This document shows positions 16,649-25,437 of a stretch of 32,998 nt of DNA, piece after piece. The notes beneath the pieces were generated by a model. It was not told the DNA's origin. It was given only the letters and a program-made list of their open reading frames with translations, and did no database searches. Positions within the stretch are counted from its first letter, which is position 1. Every line of letters starts with the position of its first letter. Origin of the DNA: an uncultured Collinsella sp. (GTDB lineage Bacteria > Actinomycetota > Coriobacteriia > Coriobacteriales > Coriobacteriaceae); contig CABUSL010000007.1 of NCBI GenBank assembly GCA_902494295.1, positions 1 through 32,998 on the forward strand, given 5' to 3'. Position numbers and translations under genes: made by a program.

Positions 16649-17481
16649 GAAAGATCGTATCGGTCCTGAGCGCCGCTGTGCTTACGCTTACGCTGTGCGC
16701 CTGTTCTTCGGGATCTTCTACCTCTTCCATTACTGTGGCCGGCTCCACGACCTGCCTTCCTATCGCCGAGATTGCGGCCGAGGGCTTTAAGGAGGAGACC
16801 GGCATCGACGTGCTCGTTTCCGGTTTGGGTTCTTCCGCTGGGATCGAGGCCGTCAGCGCCGGCACGGCCGATATCGCCAGCTCCTCCCGTGGACTCAATG
16901 CCGACGAACAGGATCTGGGCCTGACTCCCATCGTCATTGCCCACGACGGTATTGCGGTCATCGTGAACGACGACAACCCCGTCGATAACCTCTCGACCGA
17001 GCAGCTCCGCGATATCTACGCCGGCAAGATTACCAATTGGAAAGAGGTCGGTGGCGAGGACCTGAGGATTCAGGTCATCAACCGAGACGAGGCGTCCGGT
17101 ACGCGCGAGGCCTTCCGTACCATCGTGATGGATGGCACGCCGTTCGATCGCCGCTCGGCTGTTCTTTCGGGTACGGGCCAGGTGCGCGACGTGGTATCTC
17201 GTTCGCGTGGGGCCATCGGCTACATTTCGCTGGGCTTCGTCGATAGCCTCAACGCCAAGACCTCGGTCAAGGCCGTCTCGGTCAATCATGTTGAGGCGTC
17301 CGAGAAGACGGTCGCGAGTGGCGGCTATCCCATCTCGCGCGACCTTTACTTCTTTGTGAAGGGTGTGCCTTCGCAGCAGGCGCAGGATTACATCGACTAT
17401 GTGACGTCCGAAAAGATGGACAAGCAGATTCGCGAGGCGGGCTTTATTCCCGTCACCAACGACGAGAAGGGGAGTGAGTAG
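16645..17481 (+). CDS. pstS: Phosphate ABC transporter substrate-binding lipoprotein
   Basis: PstS captures inorganic phosphate and delivers it to PstCA. The N-terminus is a lipoprotein signal: M-R-K, a hydrophobic stretch, and a lipobox L-C-A-C with the modified Cys at residue 20. The mature part has A-G-S-T-T near its start, G-T-A-D-I-A-S-S-S-R and R-D-E-A-S-G-T-R-E-A-F, the phosphate-contacting loops of this family. Length 278 is at the short end. ATG 16645 overlaps the pgeF stop (ATGA), so it is translated by coupling with pgeF. No separate promoter or Pho-box-like site is evident before it. Confidence 0.92.
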   Translation: MRKIVSVLSAAVLTLTLCACSSGSSTSSITVAGSTTCLPIAEIAAEGFKEETGIDVLVSGLGSSAGIEAVSAGTADIASSSRGLNADEQDLGLTPIVIAHDGIAVIVNDDNPVDNLSTEQLRDIYAGKITNWKEVGGEDLRIQVINRDEASGTREAFRTIVMDGTPFDRRSAVLSGTGQVRDVVSRSRGAIGYISLGFVDSLNAKTSVKAVSVNHVEASEKTVASGGYPISRDLYFFVKGVPSQQAQDYIDYVTSEKMDKQIREAGFIPVTNDEKGSE

Positions 17482-17482
17482 C

Positions 17483-18409
17483 ATGGAAGCACAGGAAAAC
17501 TCCCAGACTGAGCAGAATGTTCAGACGCCCAAGAAGCGCGAGCTGGCGCTCGTATCGCGCAGTACTTATATCAAGGAGAAGGCGCTGCAGTGGATCTTCT
17601 TTGCCTGCGCGTTCTTGGCGGTCGTTACCGTCATCCTGATTTTTGTCTTTACCACGTACTCGGCGCTGCCCGTCTTTACTGACATCGGTCTGGCTGACTT
17701 CTTTAGCTTTACGTGGGCGCCTTCCGAGGGCCACTACGGCATCTTGTCGCTGCTTGCTGGCTCGGGTCTGGTGACCGTCGGTGCGCTCGCCATGGGCGTG
17801 CCGCTGGGCGTGGGTACGGCCGTTTACCTGGTCGAGATTGCCAGCAAGCGCGTGCGCAAGCTCATCAGCCCCGCCGTTGACCTGCTGGCGGGCATACCCT
17901 CCATCATCTACGGCTTTTTCGGCATGATCATCATCCGCCCGTTTATCGCACAACTGACCGGCGGCCTTGGTTTTGGTGCGCTGACGGCGTGGTTTGTGCT
18001 CGCCATCATGATCGTCCCTACCATCACCACGCTCACCATCGATGCCCTCAATTCCATTCCCATGGGCATTCGCGAGGCATCGTATGCCATGGGTGCTACT
18101 AAGTGGCAGACCATCTATAAGGTCGTGCTACCTGCCGCTAAGCTGGGTATCGTGGATGCCATCGTGCTGGGTATGGGCCGTGCCATCGGAGAGACCATGG
18201 CCGTGCTCATGGTCGTGGGTAACGCCCCGGTTATTCCCGACAGCATTGCGAGCCCTATCTCGACGCTCACGAGCCAGATTGCGCTCGACATGAGCTATTC
18301 CTCGGGTCTGCATCGCTCGGCGCTGTTCGGCATGGGCGTGGTCCTGTTTATCATCTCCGCCACGCTGGTGGGCATCGTCCGTCTGATTTCCAAGAAGAAG
18401 AGGGGGTAG
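17483..18409 (+). CDS. pstC: Phosphate ABC transporter permease PstC
   Basis: PstC is one of two membrane subunits of the high-affinity phosphate importer. It has about six membrane segments and the cytoplasmic EAA loop R-E-A-S-Y-A-M-G-A-T-K-W-Q-T, followed by L-G-M-G-R-A-I-G-E-T-M-A-V, typical of PstC. ATG 17483 is preferred over GTG 17474, since AAGGGGAG at 17467-17474 lies 8 nt before the ATG. That gives 308 residues, starting 1 nt after the pstS stop. It pairs with PstA 3 nt downstream. Confidence 0.94.
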   Translation: MEAQENSQTEQNVQTPKKRELALVSRSTYIKEKALQWIFFACAFLAVVTVILIFVFTTYSALPVFTDIGLADFFSFTWAPSEGHYGILSLLAGSGLVTVGALAMGVPLGVGTAVYLVEIASKRVRKLISPAVDLLAGIPSIIYGFFGMIIIRPFIAQLTGGLGFGALTAWFVLAIMIVPTITTLTIDALNSIPMGIREASYAMGATKWQTIYKVVLPAAKLGIVDAIVLGMGRAIGETMAVLMVVGNAPVIPDSIASPISTLTSQIALDMSYSSGLHRSALFGMGVVLFIISATLVGIVRLISKKKRG

Positions 18410-18412
18410 GCT

Positions 18413-19318
18413 ATGTCCGATTCCGTTGACACGACGGTCGATACGACCTCGTCGCGCGAGCGCATCAAGCGTGCCCTTTCCCACGGCAAGAAGGGCCGCA
18501 TCAACAAGGACCTGTCCAACAAGATCATGCTTGGCGTGTTTCGTGCCGCTGCCTACATCACCACGCTGGTGCTGGTCGCTATCATCGCCTACGTGGTCAT
18601 CAACGGCCTGCCACACATCTCGCTCGACTTTATCTTCGGTTGGCCCCAGGGCGTCAACGCCGAGGGCGGAATTTGGCCCACGATCGTCTCGACCGTCTAC
18701 GTGACGGCGCTCGCCATGCTTATCTGCACGCCGATCGCTGTGCTGGCAGCCGTCTATCTGGCCGAGTACGCCAAGCAGGGCAAGGTCGTCGAGCTCATTC
18801 GCTACGCTGCTGACGCTTTGGCCTCGGTGCCCTCCATCGTTATGGGCCTGTTTGGCTACGCCTTGTTTGTCGAGGCCATGGGCCTGGGCCTTTCGATGGT
18901 CTCGGCCGCCCTGGCACTCGCGCTCTTGATGCTTCCCATCGTCATGCGTACCACCGAAGAGGCCATTCGCGCCGTTCCGCGCTATATCCGCTGGGGCGCA
19001 TATGGCCTGGGCGCCACCAAGTGGCAGGTTGTCTCCAAGATCGTGCTTCCTTCTGCCTTTGGCCGTATTGCCACGGGCATCGTTCTCGCCATCGGCCGTG
19101 CCATTGGCGAGACCGCGGTGGTGCTCTATACCATGGGGCAGGCCATCAATCTACCTATTTCGCCGCTCGATTCCGGCCGCCCCATGACGGTTCACCTGTA
19201 TCTGCTTGCCAACGACGGCATCAACATGAACGCAGCCTACGGCACCGCGCTCTTGCTGATGGTGATCATTCTGGCCTTCAACCTGTTTGCGCGCTTCCTG
19301 TCGCGCAAGCGTCGCTAG
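18413..19318 (+). CDS. pstA: Phosphate ABC transporter permease PstA
   Basis: PstA is the second permease of the phosphate importer. A hydrophilic N-terminus of about 40 residues precedes six membrane segments. The EAA loop reads Y-G-L-G-A-T-K-W-Q-V-V and is followed by A-I-G-R-A-I-G-E-T-A-V-V, the PstA form. Length 301 is usual. It starts 3 nt after pstC, with a G-rich site (GAGGGGG) in the end of pstC, and pstB follows after 12 nt. Confidence 0.94.
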   Translation: MSDSVDTTVDTTSSRERIKRALSHGKKGRINKDLSNKIMLGVFRAAAYITTLVLVAIIAYVVINGLPHISLDFIFGWPQGVNAEGGIWPTIVSTVYVTALAMLICTPIAVLAAVYLAEYAKQGKVVELIRYAADALASVPSIVMGLFGYALFVEAMGLGLSMVSAALALALLMLPIVMRTTEEAIRAVPRYIRWGAYGLGATKWQVVSKIVLPSAFGRIATGIVLAIGRAIGETAVVLYTMGQAINLPISPLDSGRPMTVHLYLLANDGINMNAAYGTALLLMVIILAFNLFARFLSRKRR

Positions 19319-19330
19319 TTAAGGAGTCCC

Positions 19331-20134
<804 letters not shown>

Positions 20135-20226
20135 TCGATGCGACTAGTCCCAAGCCGATCGGATCTGGTCCGGTGCGTATTCACTGTGCGGGCGGCATGA
20201 CCGCACCCAACTGATTGGAGTGAACC

Positions 20227-21084
20227 ATGCGCAAACTGTTTTCCCGTCAGCTCATCGAGGCCCGTCACGAGATGCTGAGCATCTACGAGGCCGTCGATCT
20301 GGCCCTCCACGATGCCGTGAAGGCCTATGTGATCGACGACCGCAAGCTCGCCACCAAGACCAAGAAGCGCACGCTTTCGATTGACGCACGCTGCGCCAAC
20401 CTGGAGGCCGTCTGCTACAACCTGATTGCCACGCAGTCACCGGTCGCCTCCGACTTCCGCTTGCTGCAGACGATCATCTACGTCGACTTTAACCTGCAGC
20501 GCATGACCGATAAGGTTCGCCAGATTTGCCGCGCCACGCGTCATATGATCAAGGCCGACATCTCGCTGCCCAAGGAGCTTGTCGGCACGGTCGAGGCCGA
20601 GGCTGAGGCCGTCTACCAGGTGCTGGGCTCTTCGCTTTCTGCGCTCGTCACCAACGACATGTCCATCATCTGCAACTTGGCCGTCGAGGACGAGCCAGTG
20701 CACGCCGCCTACGAGAAGTTCTTCCGCACCTTTAACCGCATGGACACGGGCGATTTTATGGACGACGACAGCAACTATGACGACCTGCGCCGCGCCATCA
20801 TGGTATCGCGCTATCTCGATCGCATCGCCTCGATTTCCATCGATGCCGCCTGCCGTCTGACCTTCCTGTTGACCGGACAGCGTATGACTGCCGGTGATAT
20901 CGCCTGCACTGATGAGGATGAGCTCGAGAGCATGCGCGTGCCTTCGGGCGAGGGTGTTATCATGAGGCCCGCCGTCGATGCACGCTACGTTGCCAAGGTG
21001 CCCGTTAACGAGGTCAGCGAGGGTCTTCGCTACCTGCTCGATCATCTTGAGGATGAGGACGATGGCGAGGACGACGAGGAGTAA
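20227..21084 (+). CDS. phoU: Phosphate signalling protein PhoU
   Basis: PhoU links the Pst transporter to phosphate sensing and lowers uptake when phosphate is plentiful. The 285-residue, mostly helical protein has two PhoU three-helix units. The first runs from about residue 15 with D-A-R-C-A-N-L-E and I-A-T-Q-S-P-V-A-S-D-F-R-L-L-Q. The second is near 120-215 and includes R-Y-L-D-R-I-A-S-I-S. About 65 extra C-terminal residues end in an acidic run. TGGAGTG precedes ATG 20227. No phoB/phoR pair is present in this window, so its signalling partner is elsewhere. Confidence 0.92.
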   Translation: MRKLFSRQLIEARHEMLSIYEAVDLALHDAVKAYVIDDRKLATKTKKRTLSIDARCANLEAVCYNLIATQSPVASDFRLLQTIIYVDFNLQRMTDKVRQICRATRHMIKADISLPKELVGTVEAEAEAVYQVLGSSLSALVTNDMSIICNLAVEDEPVHAAYEKFFRTFNRMDTGDFMDDDSNYDDLRRAIMVSRYLDRIASISIDAACRLTFLLTGQRMTAGDIACTDEDELESMRVPSGEGVIMRPAVDARYVAKVPVNEVSEGLRYLLDHLEDEDDGEDDEE

Positions 21085-21121
21085 GTAACCCCGTTCGTCG
21101 AAAGATTGTAAATACCTAAGT

Positions 21122-21160
21122 GAGCGCGGCCTTGCACATGCGGGGCCGCGCTCTTGCGTT
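21122..21160 (+). terminator. Probable terminator after phoU
   Basis: A perfect 10-bp GC-rich stem (21122-21131 with 21144-21153) and a 12-nt loop are followed by TTGCGTT, a poor T-run. The strong stem and its place 37 nt after phoU suggest it ends the pst transcript, perhaps incompletely. Confidence 0.5.
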
Positions 21161-21203
21161 AGCATGGGACTACTTGTTTGGCTGTCAGCGGAGGCGATTG
21201 GCA

Positions 21204-21941
21204 ATGGATAACTATTTGGACTTGATGCGCGCTCGCCGCGAGCAGATTCTGGAACGTTTTTATGCGGCGCTCGATCGCGCGGGCCGTCCCCACGACGCCG
21301 CGAGCCTCATTGCCGTGTCCAAGACCGTTGGTGTCGATGAGACCGTTGCCGCCATCCAGGCGGGGTATCGCCATTTTGCCGAGAACCGCCCGCAGGAGCT
21401 GGTTCGCAAGCTCACGGGTCTGGCGGAGCATCCGGAGCTGCCCGAGGTGCGCTTCGATATGATCGGCAACCTGCAGACCAATAAGATCAATGCGGTGCTG
21501 GGCTCAGCCGAGCTGATTCACTCGGTGGGTTCGCTGCATCTGGCGCAGGCGATCTCGAGCCGTGCTGTCCGCAAGATTGAGGCAGGCGAGCTCGCCGGCC
21601 CCCAGCGTGTGCTCATTGAGGTCAATGTGAGTGGTGAGGAGTCGAAGGGAGGCTTTTCACCCGATGAGATTCGCGCCGCCGCGGGTGAGCTTGCAGAACT
21701 TGAGGGAATTTGCGTACAGGGGCTTATGACTATGGCGCCCCGGGGGAATAAGGATGTGGCACGCCGCACCTTTGCGGGGCTTCGTGAGCTGAGGGATGAG
21801 CTGGAGGCGGCGCATCCCGATTTGAACCTGCCTGAGCTTTCCTGCGGTATGAGCGAGGACTTTGAGTCTGCCCTTGAGGAGGGCTCTACGCTCGTTCGCC
21901 TGGGCAGGGTAGTATTTAGCCCGGAGTTTGCAGTAAAATAA
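21204..21941 (+). CDS. YggS family pyridoxal-phosphate homeostasis protein
   Basis: YggS/PLPBP proteins bind pyridoxal 5'-phosphate on a single-domain TIM barrel and keep B6 and amino acid pools balanced. The PLP lysine is Lys40 in A-V-S-K-T. Other motifs: I-G-N-L-Q-T-N-K, I-E-V-N-V-S-G-E-E-S-K-G-G, G-L-M-T-M-A-P and L-S-C-G-M-S-E-D-F with R-L-G-R-V-V-F at the end. The usual G-E-N motif is changed to A-E-N-R-P-Q-E. CGGAGG at 21189-21194 sets ATG 21204 (245 residues); an upstream in-frame extension runs into the terminator and is not used. It belongs to the yggS-sepF-yggT-divIVA group. Confidence 0.9.
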   Translation: MDNYLDLMRARREQILERFYAALDRAGRPHDAASLIAVSKTVGVDETVAAIQAGYRHFAENRPQELVRKLTGLAEHPELPEVRFDMIGNLQTNKINAVLGSAELIHSVGSLHLAQAISSRAVRKIEAGELAGPQRVLIEVNVSGEESKGGFSPDEIRAAAGELAELEGICVQGLMTMAPRGNKDVARRTFAGLRELRDELEAAHPDLNLPELSCGMSEDFESALEEGSTLVRLGRVVFSPEFAVK

Positions 21942-22001
21942 GGCTCTGAAGTGCGCACTGATTATCGGGGCGCCTGCTCTAAACCGCGAGAGGACACAAC
22001 C

Positions 22002-22724
22002 ATGGGCTTCCTTGACGAGATTAAAAATAAGATGCACCTGGGCGGCCAGCAGGGTTACGACCAGGGTTATGGCCAGGACGACGACTACGGCTACGATGAC
22101 GGCTATGACGATAGTTATCAGGGCAACAGCTACAGCGGTGCTTCGGGCGAGGGCTTCTACACCCAAGACGAGCCGAGCAACGGCCTGCTTGGCCAGACGC
22201 GCCGCGGTGAAGCTGAGTCGGTTGCCGTGTATACGCGCTCCGGTCAGCTGGTCGGCGATGACTCCCGCCATGCCACGACGTATAACCCGCCTTCGCGCTC
22301 GCAGGACAGTGTTGCGAGCGGTTATCGTCCTGGTGCCTATGACACGCCGTCGAGCTACGCCGAGAATACCCGCGCCCGTGCCGCCGCTGCACCCGCGCCT
22401 GCACCGAGCGATGCCTCGGCCTATGCGAGCAATATCATCAACGCCACGCCGCAGCTGCCGGCCTATGTCCTGCGCCCCGAGAGCTATGACGACGTGGAGA
22501 CCGTGGTGCGCCGCGTTCGCACCAAGCAGCCTGTCGCACTGATTTTTGTGGGCGTACGCACCGAAGTTGCCAAGCGCGTCTTGGACTTCTCTTACGGCTT
22601 TGCCTGCGGTCTGGGTGCCACGGTCAAGGAGGTGGGCGACCGCGTGTTCATGGTGCTGCCCGCCGGTTGCGAGGTCAAAGATTCCGATCTCAAGAAGCTT
22701 CGTGCCGACGGCTACCTTAAGTAA
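22002..22724 (+). CDS. sepF: Cell division protein SepF
   Basis: SepF anchors FtsZ to the membrane and replaces FtsA in actinobacteria. The N-terminus M-G-F-L-D-E-I-K-N-K-M is the amphipathic membrane helix. Residues about 15-140 form a low-complexity linker, first rich in Tyr/Gly/Asp (repeated G-Y-D) and then in Ala/Pro. The SepF core (about 150-235) has L-R-P-E-S-Y-D-D-V-E, A-L-I-F-V-G-V-R and R-V-L-D-F-S-Y-G. AGAGGA at 21989-21994 supports ATG 22002 (240 residues) over an upstream in-frame start at 21951. It should bind the FtsZ C-terminal peptide. Confidence 0.93.
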   Translation: MGFLDEIKNKMHLGGQQGYDQGYGQDDDYGYDDGYDDSYQGNSYSGASGEGFYTQDEPSNGLLGQTRRGEAESVAVYTRSGQLVGDDSRHATTYNPPSRSQDSVASGYRPGAYDTPSSYAENTRARAAAAPAPAPSDASAYASNIINATPQLPAYVLRPESYDDVETVVRRVRTKQPVALIFVGVRTEVAKRVLDFSYGFACGLGATVKEVGDRVFMVLPAGCEVKDSDLKKLRADGYLK

Positions 22725-22745
22725 AGACAAGACGAGGAGATTCCC

Positions 22746-23027
22746 ATCAACATCTACACTATCGTCCAGCTGGTCAACACGCTGTTCAACTTCTATTCCA
22801 CGCTCATTGTCGTCTACTGCTTTATGACGTGGATTCCCATGAAGCAGGGTGGTTTGCTTCAGGATATTGCCGCGGTGCTTGATAGCGTGTGCGGTCCGTG
22901 GCTCAACCTGTTCCGCCGTTTCATCCCGCCGATGGGCGGTATCGATTTTTCGCCGGTCGTTGCGATTATTGCGTTGCAGTTGGTGCAGAGGCTGATTCTG
23001 CAGCTTCTTATAGGTATACTCGTATAG
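22746..23027 (+). CDS. YggT family membrane protein, apparent AUC start
   Basis: YggT proteins are small integral membrane proteins of unclear role in the sepF-divIVA neighbourhood. Here 93 residues include two hydrophobic segments (about 5-28 and 70-92) and the family phrase W-I-P-x-x-x-x-G then P-W-L-N-L-F-R-R-F-I-P-P. No ATG, GTG or TTG exists in frame between the sepF stop and an ATG at 22824, which is inside the first membrane segment. A good ribosome site, GAGGAG at 22734-22739, lies 6 nt before ATC 22746, which would give I/M-N-I-Y-T-I-V-Q, the expected YggT N-terminus. AUC initiation is therefore proposed; a base error (ATC for ATG) is the alternative. Confidence 0.82.
   Translation: MNIYTIVQLVNTLFNFYSTLIVVYCFMTWIPMKQGGLLQDIAAVLDSVCGPWLNLFRRFIPPMGGIDFSPVVAIIALQLVQRLILQLLIGILV
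22992..23020 (+). promoter_or_regulatory. Possible divIVA promoter inside the end of yggT
   Basis: TATACT at 23015-23020 is a good -10 (5 of 6). CTGATT at 22992-22997 is a poor -35 at the right 17-nt distance. It would give a leader of about 60 nt for divIVA, which is often expressed on its own in actinobacteria. Confidence 0.35.
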
Positions 23028-23088
23028 AACTGACTTAGTAACTTACGTCGGGCGTGTAGCGCCGAGGCGATGAAAAAGGAGACTTGTT

Positions 23089-23766
23089 ATGGCTATTACC
23101 CCTGCAGACATCCAGGCTCAGACTTTCTCTGAGGCCAAGCGTGGCTACGATCCTGCTGAGGTCGACGTCTTCTTGGAGACGCTGTCCTCCGAGGTTGACG
23201 CTATGCTCGCTAAGATCGTCGACCTTAAGGGTCGCCTGACTGCTACCGAGCAGCAGCTTGCCGATGCGCAGGCTCAGCTTGCCCAAGCTCAGGATGCCAC
23301 CGCCCAGGCCGTTCCTGCCGCCCCCGTGGCTGCTCCCGCCCCTGACTTCTCCGCTCAGGAGCGCCAGATTTCCGCTGCCCTGATCGCTGCCCAGCAGACC
23401 GCTGAGACCATCGTCAACGATGCCAACGAGAACGCTGAGCGTATCCGCAACGAGGCTGACGCCAAGGCCCGCGAGGTTATCCGCCAGGCTCTGACCGAGA
23501 AGCAGGCCGAGCTCGAGGAGATCGATCGTCTCAAGGCTTCCCGTGAGGAGTTCAAGGCAGAGTATCTCAAGCTCATCCAGCACTTCATGGACGATGCCCA
23601 GAATTCCTTCCCGGCCGATCTGATGGCCTCCACGCCGGTCGGTTCTGCCGCTTCTCCCGCGGTGACCGTTCCCGCCGCCGAGCCGCTGCCCGTCGCCGAT
23701 CCGGTTGTCCCCGTGGCCGATCCCTTCGCCCCGATCGACAACTTTGCTGCCGACGACCTGGACTAA
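23089..23766 (+). CDS. divIVA: DivIVA/Wag31 family polar coiled-coil protein
   Basis: DivIVA proteins bind curved membrane and organise septal or polar wall growth. The conserved N-terminal domain is seen in the first 45 residues (F-S-E-A-K-R-G-Y-D-P-A-E-V-D-V-F-L-E). Two coiled-coil stretches follow (about 38-70 and 90-165, with heptad-like Ala/Gln/Glu and Arg/Glu), separated by an Ala/Pro linker. The C-terminus is a Pro/Ala/Val/Asp low-complexity tail. Length 225. AAAAAGGAG before ATG 23089 is a strong ribosome site. It is the last + strand gene of this block and is closed by a strong terminator. Confidence 0.9.
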   Translation: MAITPADIQAQTFSEAKRGYDPAEVDVFLETLSSEVDAMLAKIVDLKGRLTATEQQLADAQAQLAQAQDATAQAVPAAPVAAPAPDFSAQERQISAALIAAQQTAETIVNDANENAERIRNEADAKAREVIRQALTEKQAELEEIDRLKASREEFKAEYLKLIQHFMDDAQNSFPADLMASTPVGSAASPAVTVPAAEPLPVADPVVPVADPFAPIDNFAADDLD

Positions 23767-23792
23767 CATTCGGCCTACAATTTAGTGCCTAG

Positions 23793-23822
23793 AAAGGACC
23801 CGCAGCTTGCGGGTCCTTTTTT
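23793..23822 (+). terminator. Intrinsic terminator after divIVA
   Basis: A perfect 12-bp stem (23793-23804 with 23808-23819) and a GCT loop end in a run of six T. It lies 26 nt after the divIVA stop. Confidence 0.9.
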
Positions 23823-23847
23823 ATGACTGTGCCGGAGTGCGTAACAT

Positions 23848-23885
23848 AAAAAACCGAGCCCTGCACATAATGGCGCAGAACTCGG
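23848..23885 (-). terminator. Intrinsic terminator for the nitroreductase gene (minus strand)
   Basis: Read on the minus strand, an 11-bp stem with two G-U pairs (23875-23885 with 23854-23864) and a 10-nt loop is followed by six T (A-run at 23848-23853 on the plus strand). With the divIVA terminator it closes two convergent units. Confidence 0.85.
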
Positions 23886-23933
23886 CGAACGGGTGAGCGG
23901 TAAAAGGTAGGTTTTAGGGCATGTGCCAAAAAA

Positions 23934-24464
23934 CTACTTGAGGAGGAAGTTGGGGAGGGGAATGGTACGGGCCTCGCGATGCTCGGGGTCGGCGATGTGG
24001 TCGGCAGGATAGCCACAGACAAGCATGTGATAGGGATAAACGCCCTTGGGCAGATTGAACTGCTCCTGTGCCACCTCTGGCTTAAAATGGCATACCCAGC
24101 ACGTTCCCAGGCCCTGCTCGGTGGCCTCCATCATCATCTGATCGCAAACGATGGATGTATCGATTTCGCTGGAATTCATCTGATCATACGGGCGCACCCA
24201 AGCATCATCGGTAACGCTGCAAATAAGGAAGATAAGCGGAGCGCCAAAGATAGACCCATCACGAGCAAACCGAGGCTGACAAGCAGCAGCCTTCTCCAGA
24301 AGCTCAGGCGTATCCAACACCATCACACGGGTTGGATGGTTATTACAAGCAGAAGGAGCAATACGCCCAGCCTCAACAATGGCATCCACCACCGACTGCT
24401 CAACAGGACGGTCTTCAAACAAACGACAAGAATACCGAGAACGAGCCAAATCCAAATAACTCAC
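23934..24464 (-). CDS. Nitroreductase family FMN oxidoreductase
   Basis: Nitroreductase-fold enzymes are FMN-dependent, usually dimeric, and reduce nitro compounds, quinones or related substrates; the substrate here is unknown. The 176-residue product begins S-Y-L-D-L-A-R-S-R-Y-S-C-R, the FMN-phosphate-binding start of the family, and has A-G-R-I-A-P-S-A-C-N-N-H-P, a central Q-M-M-M-E-A-T-E-Q-G-L-G-T-C-W-V and a C-terminal V-C-G-Y-P. The frame stays open to 24746, but GTG 24464 is preferred because GGAGG (24473-24477) is 8 nt upstream and the family N-terminus begins there. The 5' part is more AT-rich than the surrounding genes, which hints at transfer. Confidence 0.85.
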   Translation of the reverse strand: MSYLDLARSRYSCRLFEDRPVEQSVVDAIVEAGRIAPSACNNHPTRVMVLDTPELLEKAAACQPRFARDGSIFGAPLIFLICSVTDDAWVRPYDQMNSSEIDTSIVCDQMMMEATEQGLGTCWVCHFKPEVAQEQFNLPKGVYPYHMLVCGYPADHIADPEHREARTIPLPNFLLK

Positions 24465-24516
24465 AACCAAGCCCTCCAAATTCAACGAATCAATCCAAAT
24501 AAACCAAAGGGTACCC

Positions 24517-24627
24517 AAAGCCCCATCCAGCCAAACGTTTAAGGCGGTCCCAAAGTTCCCAATCAGGTCCCAAGGCCCTGCCAACAAAAGCCCCATCGCT
24601 TTCAAAGTATCAGCCAAAGTTCCCAAT
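24517..24627. repeat. Degenerate direct repeat upstream of the nitroreductase
   Basis: AAAGCCCCATC occurs at 24517-24527 and 24587-24597, and CCAAAGTTCCCAAT at 24550-24563 and 24614-24627. The two pairs keep the same order 70 and 64 nt apart, so this is an imperfect tandem duplication of a unit of about 65-70 nt. The frame stays open on the minus strand across it, giving a hydrophobic extension in front of the nitroreductase, but nothing supports it as a domain. Confidence 0.65.
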
Positions 24628-24643
24628 GGTGGTACGTAAGGGA

Positions 24644-24722
24644 GCGGGCCCGACCACTGATAACCTTTTGAACGACTCTGCTTGCAGCCGGAGTGAAAAA
24701 GGTTATCAGTGGTCGGGCCCGC
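24644..24722. repeat. Perfect 26-bp inverted repeat (REP/MITE-like hairpin)
   Basis: The arms at 24644-24669 and 24697-24722 are exact inverse complements over 26 bp and enclose a 27-nt loop. An outer pair GGTACGT (24631-24637) and ACGTACC (24735-24741) brackets it. It lies just after the DUF47 gene stop on the minus strand. There is no T-run on either side, so it is not a normal terminator. A mobile repeat or an RNA-processing hairpin are possible readings. Confidence 0.8.
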
Positions 24723-24746
24723 GACCGGTGGGACACGTACCCCCAA

Positions 24747-25370
24747 TTAACTGTTCTTCATGACAATCGAATCCACAACATCGGCCACATTCTCACAGCA
24801 GTCAGCGCAGTACTCCAGGAAGGCGTACACGTCACGCCAGGCGATGACCTCGAGCGGGTCCTTGCCGTTAACGTGCAGGTTGCGCATGGCGTTGATATAG
24901 AGCTCATCGGCCTCGGACTCAATGGTGTTGATCCGGATGACCAGCTCGCGCAGGGTCTTGGACTTGCGGTAATTAGGCAGCTCGACCATCAGGTCCTTCA
25001 TGGCGCGGCAGGCGTCGGTCACCTTGTGGGCGATCACGATGGCATCGGGATGGATGCTCTGGATGTTGGTGAAGTAGACGCGCTGCACGACGCCTTCGAT
25101 ACGGTCAAGCACGGTGTCGAGCGAGCAACTCATCAGGTCCAGATCCTCGCGCTCAAGCGGGGTGATAAAGGCAGTGAGCAGGGCATCCTCAAGCTCATGG
25201 TGCTTCTTGTCGGCCGCATGCTCAATCGCATGCATCTCCTCGAGCATGTCGTGGATCTGTGCGGGATCAAAGTTCTCGAAAATCTTGATGAGCAACTCTG
25301 CGGCCTGGACAGCAAGGTCGGCGCAGGCAACGTAGTTGTCAAAGTAGAACGAATCGGGTTTCTTTGCCAT
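24747..25370 (-). CDS. DUF47 / PhoU-like phosphate transport accessory protein
   Basis: DUF47 (TIGR00153-type) proteins are PhoU-like helical bundles encoded beside PiT transporters and thought to modulate them. This 207-residue protein is nearly all helix, with I-E-H-A-A-D-K-K-H-H-E near residues 49-59 and I-N-T-I-E-S-E-A-D-E in the second half, matching the acidic/His metal-binding motifs of PhoU-type bundles. AAAGGAC lies just before ATG 25370 on the minus strand. It follows pit by 67 nt on the same strand, so the two probably share a transcript. Confidence 0.88.
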   Translation of the reverse strand: MAKKPDSFYFDNYVACADLAVQAAELLIKIFENFDPAQIHDMLEEMHAIEHAADKKHHELEDALLTAFITPLEREDLDLMSCSLDTVLDRIEGVVQRVYFTNIQSIHPDAIVIAHKVTDACRAMKDLMVELPNYRKSKTLRELVIRINTIESEADELYINAMRNLHVNGKDPLEVIAWRDVYAFLEYCADCCENVADVVDSIVMKNS

Positions 25371-25437
25371 GAGTGGGTCCTTTCGAGGCGAAGACGGGTG
25401 GGCGAAGTATTACGGTCCGGATGGACGCTCGGTTTGA

